Shown here piece by piece: positions 1 to 7,313 of a stretch of DNA of 44,189 bases (positions are counted from its first letter, which is position 1; each line of letters opens with the position of its first letter). The DNA comes from Spirochaetes bacterium ADurb.BinA120 (GTDB taxonomy: Bacteria; Spirochaetota; UBA4802; UBA5368): NCBI GenBank assembly GCA_002069125.1, contig MVZN01000021.1:1-44189 (forward strand), in the 5' to 3' direction. The notes below the pieces were generated by a model that did no database searches, was not told where the DNA came from, and worked only from the letters and a program-made list of their open reading frames with translations. Position numbers and translations under genes: made by a program.

Positions 1-1947
1 CTGAGTCATGGCGTCAACCTCGGCTATGCCGTTTCCGTAGCGAGGCATCCGGCGTAGTAGCTCCGCGCGAAGGTCCTCGTGATCCCTGTAGTTTCTTTTT
101 AGAATTCCAACGAGCTCAGATAACCCCATCCTGCGCTCCTCGAAGACCAGTTTCTTTATGGCGTAGAGGGAGTCGCCGGCCGTGGCGAGCCCGGCCGCCT
201 GAATGGAGGTGTAGTCGTACATGGCGGCGCCCCAGGTGGCATCGAGCCCTTTGTCCATGCATCCGGCCGTCAGCATGGAGTTGACAGGCGTTGTGCGCCA
301 TATCCTGTACGCGCCCTCCAGTGCGGTTATTACCTCCGCCATATCGTCGATCCCCTTTTGGACCTGGGCCCTGAAGGCCACGAGCACGTCCTCGAATATC
401 AGCATACTTGCTATTGGACCGGTGGCCGCGCCAATGCGCTTCCAGGAATTAAACTGTCTGCCTTCGTTAAGGGCGAGTTCGAGGCAAAGGGGCAGATTGA
501 AAAGGGCCGCGTCGGACGAGTTGTAGGTTCTTCCCTGGCTGCACATCTCCACGCAGCCTATGACGGCGTAATCGCGCGCGTGCTCCCTGCTGATTCCGCA
601 GCCCGAGAGCGCCCTTACGATCGATTCATCGCCCATTATGGAGGGCTTTCCGCAGCCGAGCTGCAGTACGCGGGCCGAGCGTTCCAAAAGCCAGGCGGGC
701 GTTTGGGCGTGGACGCGCACGTGGAGCGCGGGCTCGCGTGTGCGGACCTGGGCATAGGCGTCGAGGATGAGGCCGGAGAGTTCGTTCGTGACATCGCGGC
801 CTTTAGCGTCTGTGCCGCCAACGGTTATGGCCTGGGCCACTCCGTTGCCGCTGAAGAATCGGTCGATGCGCTCGGAGTAGATGGGGATGGTCTCGCACGT
901 CTTAAGGTAGAAGCTCGCGAGGACCTCGAGCGCCCGGTTTCGGTCAAGGCGCCCTTTTTCGATGTCGGCTTTGTAGAGCGGGTACAGTATCTGGTCGAGC
1001 CTTCCGAACGAGAGGCCCTGCTCGAAGTCCTCGAGGTTTAGGGCGATGTGAACGAGCCAGCAAGACTGGAGCCCTTCGAGAAAAGTCCTCGCCGGTTCGT
1101 AGGGCACGCGCCTGCAGGCCTCGGCCGACTCCAATAGCTCGGCTCTTCTGGCGGGGGAGGTTTCCGGGAGAGCGGCGAGGCGCTCGGCCTCGGCGGCGAG
1201 GTTTGAGGCCATCCTTCGTATTCCGGCTATGGTGCGGCGGACGGACAGGTAAAAGGCGGTCTGGTTCGCGTCGAGCGTGCCGTTTTCGTTTTTGCCCTCG
1301 GCTAAGTATTTCTCGGCCCGCCTGTCCAGGGATTGCAGCCCATCATGGACTGCCGTTCGATAATCCACGCACTGGTGGGAGATTCCGGCCTCCTCCGTGA
1401 TGAAGTAGCGCTTTGCCCTGAAAAAATCCAGAAAGTCCGAAAACCTTCCCTTTAGTACGAGGGCCCTTCCCGCGATGCTTGTCAGCATGTACTTGAGGCC
1501 GAGACGAAGCAGGCTTATCTTCTCGCGCCAGTTGAGATGGAACGGGCTTGCGCGCTTCTTCATCCTGAAAAGGTCTTCGAGTATGTTGACCGAACCTCCC
1601 TCGTGGTAATAGTTTGCGCCGATGCGCCTGGAGGTCATGTTGCCGATGATGAGTTCGCCTTCGTAGATGCGGGGGACGCGGTGCGAAAGAACGTATTCGA
1701 GGGCGAGGCTGCGCCTTAGAAACGGGTGCTCGCGTTTGGCGCGCTTCCCCTCGGGCGACTTCCAGAACCGGTCGAAGAGGGTGGGGCGCTCCAGGCAGAT
1801 GGAGTTGGGGGTGTCGAAGAGGGTTTTTCTGATGCCGAGTATGCGCTCCGTGGGCTCCACGAACCCGTCCCACCCCCTTTTGTCCGCCTTTGGCGTTTTT
1901 CCAATCGCGGATGCGCTTCGTACCGCTGTTCCTGCCTGTGTGGCCAT
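1..1947 (-). CDS. Glycyl radical enzyme, PFL/glycerol-choline lyase family (3' end outside window)
   Basis: The reading frame stays open from ATG at 1947 to position 1, giving 649 residues; family members are usually near 800, so the C-terminal part with the glycyl-radical loop is missing here. The active-site cysteine is visible as VIGCVEM (Cys465, Glu467), followed by GRTYNSSDAALFN and LELALN, as in the dehydratase/lyase branch (glycerol or diol dehydratase, choline lyase, PFL2). Cys-Val-Glu argues against true pyruvate formate-lyase, which has a Cys-Cys pair. The branch usually reads GCVEP; here Met replaces Pro. The start has a strong AGGAGG five bases upstream. A TTGACA lies at 2039-2044 upstream on this strand, but no good -10 goes with it. 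The gene follows the radical SAM gene in the same direction after 138 bp. No canonical activase is in view; it may lie beyond the left edge. Substrate unknown. Confidence 0.88.
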   Translation of the reverse strand, partial: MATQAGTAVRSASAIGKTPKADKRGWDGFVEPTERILGIRKTLFDTPNSICLERPTLFDRFWKSPEGKRAKREHPFLRRSLALEYVLSHRVPRIYEGELIIGNMTSRRIGANYYHEGGSVNILEDLFRMKKRASPFHLNWREKISLLRLGLKYMLTSIAGRALVLKGRFSDFLDFFRAKRYFITEEAGISHQCVDYRTAVHDGLQSLDRRAEKYLAEGKNENGTLDANQTAFYLSVRRTIAGIRRMASNLAAEAERLAALPETSPARRAELLESAEACRRVPYEPARTFLEGLQSCWLVHIALNLEDFEQGLSFGRLDQILYPLYKADIEKGRLDRNRALEVLASFYLKTCETIPIYSERIDRFFSGNGVAQAITVGGTDAKGRDVTNELSGLILDAYAQVRTREPALHVRVHAQTPAWLLERSARVLQLGCGKPSIMGDESIVRALSGCGISREHARDYAVIGCVEMCSQGRTYNSSDAALFNLPLCLELALNEGRQFNSWKRIGAATGPIASMLIFEDVLVAFRAQVQKGIDDMAEVITALEGAYRIWRTTPVNSMLTAGCMDKGLDATWGAAMYDYTSIQAAGLATAGDSLYAIKKLVFEERRMGLSELVGILKRNYRDHEDLRAELLRRMPRYGNGIAEVDAMTQ

Positions 1948-2085
1948 AATGTCCTCCTGTATCCGGCGTGACGAGCGATCGGCACGCGAAGGCCGATGCG
2001 GATTCGGTGATATACAATGAGACGCATTTAGAATGAAATGTCAACGATCTATCAGGCCGCGAGCGGAACGCACGACGGCAGGGGC

Positions 2086-3399
2086 CTATCTCAGGCAGTG
2101 AAACAGGCCCGTGCACCACAGACATGAGGCGCATGGCACGCTCGTTATGAAGCAGTCCTGTTCGGATTCCTCATCCCGCGCCAGATCGCAGAGCGCGAGG
2201 CTGCAGTCGTAGCAGAAAGGAAAATTGTACCGAATGACGTTTTCGCGGAACGCCCGGAACTCCTCCGAGTTCCAGATTGCGAGTATTCCGTCGCTTTCCA
2301 GATCCCCGAAGACCTTCGGCTTAACGCTGTTTGCGACACCGCCCAGATAGCACTGGAAGCGGTGCCACAGAAAATGGCAGGGATGGACCTTCCCGTCCCA
2401 CGAGACGAAGGCCGAGCCCTCCTCGACGAAGTCGCAGCGCCTGGCGCTTCTGGGGGCTGTGCCGGGCAGGGTGAGCTCTATCCCATTCTCGATGGCGATG
2501 CGCCCGGCCTCCTCGAGCGCCTTTTCGACCGCGGCCAGCATCTCCTCGTCGCGTCCAATGAGGGCTTGGAGGTTGAGGGATATTCCATGGGCCGCCGCAT
2601 CGGCGACCATCGCTTCGATGTGCCTTACGATCCGATCCTCCTCATCGCTGCGGATAAATTTCATGAATATTTCGAAATAACGGGACATGTCGATCCCCTC
2701 TGCGCGCGCCCGCCGCCGCCATTTTTCGTAAAACGCGAGCGCGGAGTCGGTGTTTGTATCGAAGGCGGATTCCCCGGCCATCGACGCCTCGTAGGGCAGG
2801 AGCTGGGTGATGATTGCGAAGCGGATGCCAAGCTTTGCCCCCCACTTCATCACGGCTGGAAGCTCCTCGATGTTTTCCCGCATGGCGACGAATTCGATTC
2901 CGGGCATAAAGTCGTCCCTTGCCTGTTCGCGCGCCGCCCTAATGAGCTCGGAGAGCGCCCTTGCGGTGACCGAGGGGTCGCCGACTCCCCTTACGGCCTT
3001 AAATGTCCCCGCTGAGGAGGCGTCCACCGAAACACATATCCTCCCGGCCCCCGCGCCTATGATGGAATCGGCGCGCCTGCCGCTCATAAGAAAGCCGTTT
3101 GTCTGGAAGCCCACCCAGGCTTCAGCAGGCATGAGGTCCCTGGCCCGACCGATGAAATATTCGAGATCCGGGTGCAACAACGGCTCGCCGATGCCGCTGA
3201 GCACCATGGCCTTTAAGCCGGGCATGCCCTCCTCGAGTCGCGCGAAATGGGCCCGGGAGAGGTCCCCTTCAGGCAGGCAGGCCGCGTGGCTGTGCTTGAC
3301 GCACATAGCGCACTTAAGATTGCAGCGCGTGGTTACCTCCACGAAAAGTTTGGAGGGATGGCTCCTTAAGGCCGCCTGTGTGTTCGTTTCTTTCGTCAT
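2086..3399 (-). CDS. Radical SAM/SPASM protein, probable tungsten-oxidoreductase maturase
   Basis: A 437-residue protein with the radical SAM cluster motif TRCNLKCAMC (Cys26, Cys30, Cys33), then LSGIGEPLLHPDLE and FQTNGFLMSG typical of the SAM barrel. The C-terminal 130 residues hold about ten cysteines, including FCYDCSLALCDLA and VPCASCLWCTGLFHC, a SPASM-like region that would bind auxiliary Fe-S clusters. This tail and the divergent position next to the AOR gene fit the family annotated as tungsten cofactor oxidoreductase radical SAM maturase; that assignment is from memory of the family. It lacks the W-x-G-C and ferredoxin-like insert expected of a glycyl-radical-enzyme activase, although a glycyl radical enzyme follows it. 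ATG at 3399 is preferred; a TTG at 3441 would add 14 residues. Neither start has a clear ribosome site. Confidence 0.85.
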   Translation of the reverse strand: MTKETNTQAALRSHPSKLFVEVTTRCNLKCAMCVKHSHAACLPEGDLSRAHFARLEEGMPGLKAMVLSGIGEPLLHPDLEYFIGRARDLMPAEAWVGFQTNGFLMSGRRADSIIGAGAGRICVSVDASSAGTFKAVRGVGDPSVTARALSELIRAAREQARDDFMPGIEFVAMRENIEELPAVMKWGAKLGIRFAIITQLLPYEASMAGESAFDTNTDSALAFYEKWRRRARAEGIDMSRYFEIFMKFIRSDEEDRIVRHIEAMVADAAAHGISLNLQALIGRDEEMLAAVEKALEEAGRIAIENGIELTLPGTAPRSARRCDFVEEGSAFVSWDGKVHPCHFLWHRFQCYLGGVANSVKPKVFGDLESDGILAIWNSEEFRAFRENVIRYNFPFCYDCSLALCDLARDEESEQDCFITSVPCASCLWCTGLFHCLR

Positions 3400-3503
3400 G
3401 TGCCGGTCTGCCGGGCGCCGCCCGAAACGGCCCCATGTCAATTCTATTGAATGTTGGGGTATTTTTCAAAATTAAATACTATCATGTGATGATATAAAAC
3501 TGT

Positions 3504-3534
3504 TTGACGCGCGCCATGTACGGTAGTCTATTAT
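3504..3534 (+). promoter_or_regulatory. Candidate sigma70-like promoter for the AOR gene
   Basis: TTGACG at 3504-3509 and TATTAT at 3529-3534 are separated by 19 bp, slightly wide. The site lies in the AT-rich part of the divergent gap between the radical SAM gene and the AOR gene. Transcription from it would start near 3541 and leave a leader of about 197 nt. Confidence 0.4.
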
Positions 3535-3540
3535 TTACAA

Positions 3541-3737
3541 TCATGTGTGCGCATCCCCCCGTCATTTTATGGCGGGCCGGGGATTCCACCTCGCACCTAT
3601 CCATCGCATGGCCGGCCCAAAGAGGGAGGTTTCACCGGGGTGTATGGCGGCTCGGGGCGCTCCTTCGAGCGGGAGGGCGTGTTCCATCCAATCATATCGT
3701 GTTACCCGCCGCACACAACCACTTCAGGAGGGAGCCA
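3541..3737 (+). promoter_or_regulatory. Structured 5' leader of the AOR gene, possible Moco/Tuco-type riboswitch
   Basis: This GC-rich leader has no convincing reading frame of its own and can fold extensively. GGGCCGG (3574-3580) pairs perfectly with CCGGCCC (3612-3618), enclosing GGAT (3581-3584) with ATCC (3599-3602). A second hairpin is CGCTC-CTTC-GAGCG at 3658-3671. GCTCC at 3659-3663 could alternatively pair with GGAGC at 3731-3735, beside the ribosome site. Known Moco/Tuco riboswitches sit upstream of pyranopterin-cofactor genes, so the position is suggestive, but I could not match the consensus by eye. Most of the 338 bp gene-free divergent gap (3400-3737) is accounted for by this leader and the promoter. 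Confidence 0.35.
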
Positions 3738-5474
3738 ATGGACAAAATTCTCAGGATCGACATGGGCGCGAAGGGAGGGCCGAAGGCAAGCACATTGCCA
3801 TTGGGCGATTACGCGGGCCTCGGCGGACGCGCAATGACCACGGCCGTGGTTTCGAAGGAGGTCCCGCCGCTGTGCCACGCGCTTGGGGCCGAAAACAAGC
3901 TGGTCATAGCGCCAGGTTTGCTTACCGGTTCGGCTGCGGTAAACTCCGGGCGCATCTCGGTGGGCTGCAAGAGCCCGCTTACCGGCACCATCAAAGAGGC
4001 GAATTCCGGCGGACAGGGGGGCATCGCTCTCGCCCGCCACGGCTACGCCGCCATTGTCCTCGAGGGGAAGCCGGTTACGGACGACCTGTATAAAATTCAT
4101 ATAAGCTCCGGGGGCGTAAAGATACAGGCGGACAACAGCCTTAAAATGCTTCTGAATTACGACCTGGTGGAGAAGATGAAGGCCGAATACGGCGAGAAGA
4201 TCGTCTGCATATCGATAGGCCCGGCGGGAGAGATGAAGCTCGGCGCGGCCTCTGTCGCGGTAACCGACATGGAGACGAGGCCCAGCCGTCACGCGGGTCG
4301 CGGCGGGGTCGGCGCCGTAATGGGCTCCAAGGGCGTGAAGGTCATAGTGATAGACACCTCCGGCACCAAAATGCGACAGCCCAAGGATCCGGAAAAATTC
4401 AAGGAGGCAAACCGCAAGTTCACCGAGGGCTTGCGCTCCCACTCGGTGACAGGGCAGGCCCTGCCGAAGTTCGGAACCAATGTTCTTACGAACATCCTCT
4501 GCGAGGCGGGGGGATATCCCACCTATAATTTCAAGGAGGGCGTATACAAGGACGGCGCCAGCATAAGCGGGGAGGCTTTCGCCGAAATCGAGACCAGCCG
4601 AGGAGGCAAGGCGACGCACGGCTGCCACACCGGGTGCATCATCCAGTGTTCGGGAATATACGTGGACAAGGACGGAAACTTCATCTCGAAGCAGCCGGAG
4701 TATGAGACCGTCTGGGCCCACGGAGGCAACTGCGGAATAAACGACCCGGACATACTGGCGAAACTGGATTTTCTGGACGATAATATCGGCCTGGACACGA
4801 TAGAGATGGGCGTGACGATCGGCGTTGCGATGGAGGCGGGGCTTCTGCCCTTCGGCGATGGCGAAGGCGCGCTCAGGCTCATCGCGGAGGTCGGCAAGGG
4901 CACATCGCTTGGCCGCATTCTGGGAAGCGGTGCGGAGGTGACGGGCAAGGCCTTCGGCGTTGAGCGCGTGCCCGTGGTTAAGGGCCAGGCGATTCCGGCG
5001 TACGACCCCCGCACCGTGCAGGGTATCGGCGTGACATACGCCACCAGCACCATGGGCGCGGACCATACGGCGGGTTACGCGGTGGCCACAAACATCCTCA
5101 AGGTGGGCGGCTTCGTAGATCCGCTGAAACCGGAGGGGCAGATAGAGCTCTCCCGCAATCTTCAGATCGCCACGGCCGCCATCGACGCGACAGGGATGTG
5201 CCTGTTCATCGCCTTCGCGGTTCTCGATCAGCCCGAGACCTTCCAGGCCCTGGTGGACATGATAAACGCCTTCTACGGCCTCTCGCTTACCGGTGACGAC
5301 GTGACCGAGCTCGGCAAGAAGATACTTTCAATGGAGCGTGATTTCAACAGCAGGGCGGGCTTCGGACCCAGGCACGACCGGCTGCCGCGCTTTTTCTACA
5401 ACGAGAAGCTGCCGCCTCACAACATCACATGGACCATGAAAGACGAGGATCTTGACCGGGTGTACAACTGGTAA
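3738..5474 (+). CDS. Aldehyde:ferredoxin oxidoreductase family enzyme (tungsten/molybdenum pterin)
   Basis: A 578-residue AOR-family protein that would oxidise an aldehyde (or reduce an acid) with ferredoxin, using a bis-pyranopterin W or Mo centre and one 4Fe-4S cluster. Visible landmarks are GRGGVGAVMGSKGVKVI (near 188-204), the cluster ligands CHTGCIIQC (Cys296, Cys300, Cys304), the NIGLDTIEMG stretch near 349-358, and IDATGMC (Cys488) for the fourth ligand. The first three cysteines are spaced CX3CX3C, not the CX2CX3C of Pyrococcus AOR, so it belongs to another subgroup and the substrate cannot be inferred. ATG at 3738 is chosen because AGGAGGGAG precedes it and the protein begins there like its family; an in-frame extension to 3504 is unlikely. 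A terminator follows. Confidence 0.93.
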   Translation: MDKILRIDMGAKGGPKASTLPLGDYAGLGGRAMTTAVVSKEVPPLCHALGAENKLVIAPGLLTGSAAVNSGRISVGCKSPLTGTIKEANSGGQGGIALARHGYAAIVLEGKPVTDDLYKIHISSGGVKIQADNSLKMLLNYDLVEKMKAEYGEKIVCISIGPAGEMKLGAASVAVTDMETRPSRHAGRGGVGAVMGSKGVKVIVIDTSGTKMRQPKDPEKFKEANRKFTEGLRSHSVTGQALPKFGTNVLTNILCEAGGYPTYNFKEGVYKDGASISGEAFAEIETSRGGKATHGCHTGCIIQCSGIYVDKDGNFISKQPEYETVWAHGGNCGINDPDILAKLDFLDDNIGLDTIEMGVTIGVAMEAGLLPFGDGEGALRLIAEVGKGTSLGRILGSGAEVTGKAFGVERVPVVKGQAIPAYDPRTVQGIGVTYATSTMGADHTAGYAVATNILKVGGFVDPLKPEGQIELSRNLQIATAAIDATGMCLFIAFAVLDQPETFQALVDMINAFYGLSLTGDDVTELGKKILSMERDFNSRAGFGPRHDRLPRFFYNEKLPPHNITWTMKDEDLDRVYNW

Positions 5475-5494
5475 TGTTCATGGAAGCGGTCCGC

Positions 5495-5527
5495 GGGGAG
5501 AGGCCGTTGGCCCTCTCCCCCTTTTTT
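5495..5527 (+). terminator. Rho-independent terminator after the AOR gene
   Basis: GGGGAGAGGCC, a GTT loop and GGCCCTCTCCCC form an 11-bp stem with one bulged C, followed by six T. It starts 20 bp after the AOR stop and is the clearest intrinsic terminator in the window. Confidence 0.85.
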
Positions 5528-5614
5528 AAGCGGGGCCTGGCGGCCTGTTTTCGGCGCGAAGAGCGAAGCCGGTTGGATTCGCCCCGTGAGTTGGCATGAT
5601 GGAGTCCCACGCCC

Positions 5615-6202
5615 ATGAACGGTAGCGAAGTTGAAAAAACCGGCGGCAGGCCCGAGACGCTTTTGCTTACCGTCGTACCCGGGGCCATTGCGCGCTTCTT
5701 TCCGCTCTTCCTGGAGGGGGTGGCGCTTGAAACCGAAACGGGAAAGACCGTGCGGGAGTTCCTGTGCGCCGTGCTTGGCGTCGACGAGGCTTATGTGGAG
5801 GGGCGGATAAGCACGATTTTTCTTAACGGCAGGCCGGTCGACGACCTGGATGCCGCGATCGTGGACGACGGATCGGTGCTCGCGCTCTCGGCGGCAATGC
5901 CGGGGCTGGTGGGGGCGGCCATGCGCCGCGGCGGGTATTACGCGGCTATGCGCAGCGGTATAAGCCACCTTCCCGGTGAGGGCCACTCCGGGGCGCGGCG
6001 TGGAAGGATACGCCTGAAGCTCTTCAATATGATTCTCGAGGAGATAGCCCCCTCGCTCCTCCGCGCCGGCGTGATCGTGGGCGCCGAGGGGCTCTCCCGC
6101 GTTATTGCCGGTCTGGACCGCGACGGCCTGATCGAGCCGGGCGCCGGATCAAAAATTTCGTCTGAGACGCGGATTGTCGTTGTAAGCCGAAACGGCCCCT
6201 GA
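5615..6202 (+). CDS. Unrecognised protein with MoaD/ThiS-like N-terminal half
   Basis: 195 residues, no family I can name. Residues about 12-100 read like a beta-grasp sulfur-carrier fold: TGKTVREFLCAVLGV, then IFLNGRPVDDLDAAIVDDGS and LALSAAMPGLVGA. The last part matches the place where MoaD ends in PPVxGG, but here the chain continues for about 95 residues (MRRGGYYAAMR, then RIRLKLFNMILEEIAPSLL and a GVIVGAEGL stretch), so it cannot act as a free C-terminal diglycine carrier unless cleaved. It lies between the AOR terminator and the MoaD-like and ThiF-like genes, suggesting a job in cofactor assembly or AOR maturation. ATG at 5615 has only a weak GGAG upstream. Function inferred from context only. 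Confidence 0.75.
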   Translation: MNGSEVEKTGGRPETLLLTVVPGAIARFFPLFLEGVALETETGKTVREFLCAVLGVDEAYVEGRISTIFLNGRPVDDLDAAIVDDGSVLALSAAMPGLVGAAMRRGGYYAAMRSGISHLPGEGHSGARRGRIRLKLFNMILEEIAPSLLRAGVIVGAEGLSRVIAGLDRDGLIEPGAGSKISSETRIVVVSRNGP

Positions 6203-6246
6203 TATCGTACCGCCTGAGGGCGGCCAGCCCCATGGGGGACCGGAAG

Positions 6247-6483
6247 ATGAAAAGCACCATAAATGTAACGGTCAAGCTTTTCGCCACGCTGCGCGAGGGA
6301 CGGTTCGATATACGATCCATGGAGCTCGCCGATGGCGCGACGGTCGCCGACGTGGTGAGCCTTCTCGGCATAGCGGAGGAGGAGGTCGCTCTCATCATGG
6401 CAGATCATCGGCACCGAGAAATGGATTACGCTCTTGCGGACAGGATGACGCTCGCGCTCTTTCCGCCGGTGGGGGGAGGCTGA
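6247..6483 (+). CDS. MoaD/ThiS-family sulfur carrier protein
   Basis: A 78-residue beta-grasp protein: INVTVKLFATLREG at the start, ELADGATVADVVSLLGI in the middle, and a C-terminus ending LALFPPVGGG. The terminal double glycine is what an E1-type enzyme adenylates before thiocarboxylate formation; in MoaD this sulfur goes to the dithiolene of molybdopterin, the ligand also used by tungsten enzymes. ATG at 6247 has GGACCGGAAG in front; an alternative ATG at 6232 adds five residues. A small hairpin (CCGCC-TGAG-GGCGG, 6211-6224) lies just upstream. The stop overlaps the next start by one base (TGATG), so it is translationally coupled to the ThiF/MoeB-like gene, the expected partner. Confidence 0.85.
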   Translation: MKSTINVTVKLFATLREGRFDIRSMELADGATVADVVSLLGIAEEEVALIMADHRHREMDYALADRMTLALFPPVGGG

Positions 6484-7301
6484 TGGACATTCGAAACGAA
6501 CTGAGGAAGGCCGCCCGTGAGGGCTGTATTCGGACCGCGGACATCGAGAGAATCGCGTCTTCGGCGGGACTCGCTACCGCCTCGGTAGAGCGTTCGGCGC
6601 TCGAGGCGGGAATAGTCCCCGAGCGATATCGGCGTAACGGCTCAACCATTTCGCCGGAGCAACAGCTCAGGCTTTTGAGCAGCACGGCCGCGGTCGTAGG
6701 CTGCGGAGGCCTGGGCGGGTATGTGGTCGAGGAGCTCGCCAGGCTCGGCGTGGGGCGCCTCATAGCGATCGATCCGGACGTGTTCGAGGAGCACAACCTG
6801 AACCGCCAGCTCTACGCCGTCGGGGAGTCGTTAGGCAAGCCGAAGGTCGAGGCGGCCGCGGCGAGAATCGCTATGGTCAATCCCTCGGTCAGCATGGTTC
6901 CCTTATACGAGCGCTTTACGTCCGATTCCGCGAAGCGCCAGCTTTCGGGTTCTGTTGTGGTGGTGGATGCCCTGGATTCGGTTTCGGCGCGGAGAGAGCT
7001 GGCGGCTTCGTGCTCGGCTCTCGGACTGCCGCTGGTGCATGGCTCCATAGCGGGCTGGTTCGGCCAACTGACCGTTCAGTATCCGGGCGAGTCGACCATA
7101 GACTCGCTCTATGCCGGCTTCGGCGGGGACAAGGGGGTGGAGGCGCGCCTTGGGAACCCGTCGTTTACACCCGCGGTGGTGGCGAGCCTTCAGGCGGCAC
7201 TGGCGTGCAAGCTGATCCTCGGAATGGAAAGCGGCCTGCGCCGCCGCGTGCTTATGATCGACCTCCTGGCGATGAGCTTCGAAACGATCTCGATGGGCTG
7301 A
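6483..7301 (+). CDS. ThiF/MoeB/HesA-family adenylyltransferase (E1-like)
   Basis: 272 residues. A helical N-terminal extension of about 45 residues precedes the E1 domain, which starts at ERYRRNG (MoeB: RYSRQ). The nucleotide-binding loop is VVGCGGLGG (from residue 71), followed by IDPDVFEEHNLNRQLY with the conserved Asp97/Asp99 and Arg108, Lys121 in GKPKVEA, and VDALDS (162-165). It should adenylate the diglycine tail of the carrier encoded immediately upstream. The two CxxC pairs that bind zinc in MoeB and ThiF are absent, so it is a zinc-less variant as in some HesA-like proteins. The gene ends five bases before the convergent chemotaxis gene, inside a shared hairpin. Confidence 0.88.
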   Translation: MDIRNELRKAAREGCIRTADIERIASSAGLATASVERSALEAGIVPERYRRNGSTISPEQQLRLLSSTAAVVGCGGLGGYVVEELARLGVGRLIAIDPDVFEEHNLNRQLYAVGESLGKPKVEAAAARIAMVNPSVSMVPLYERFTSDSAKRQLSGSVVVVDALDSVSARRELAASCSALGLPLVHGSIAGWFGQLTVQYPGESTIDSLYAGFGGDKGVEARLGNPSFTPAVVASLQAALACKLILGMESGLRRRVLMIDLLAMSFETISMG

Positions 7302-7313
7302 CGCCCTCAGCCC
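7295..7313. terminator. Hairpin joining the stop codons of two convergent genes
   Basis: GGGCTGA-CGCCC-TCAGCCC is a perfect 7-bp stem with a 5-nt loop. The TGA of the ThiF-like gene (7299-7301) is in one arm and the complement of the chemotaxis-gene TGA (7307-7309) in the other. There is no T tract on either side, so termination efficiency is uncertain. Confidence 0.5.

Noticed and set aside
2086-3399. The radical SAM protein as activase of the neighbouring glycyl radical enzyme
   Set aside because: Activases carry a different N-terminal cluster context and ferredoxin-like insert; this one has a Cys-rich SPASM tail and fits AOR-associated maturases better.
3504-3737. N-terminal extension of the AOR by 78 codons
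   Set aside because: The family start MDKILRIDM is at 3738 with a strong ribosome site, and the extension would overlap the promoter and structured leader.
3702-5066. A 454-codon minus-strand frame opposite the AOR gene
   Set aside because: Composition is His/Arg/Ala-rich nonsense typical of antisense frames, and the plus-strand AOR is unambiguous.
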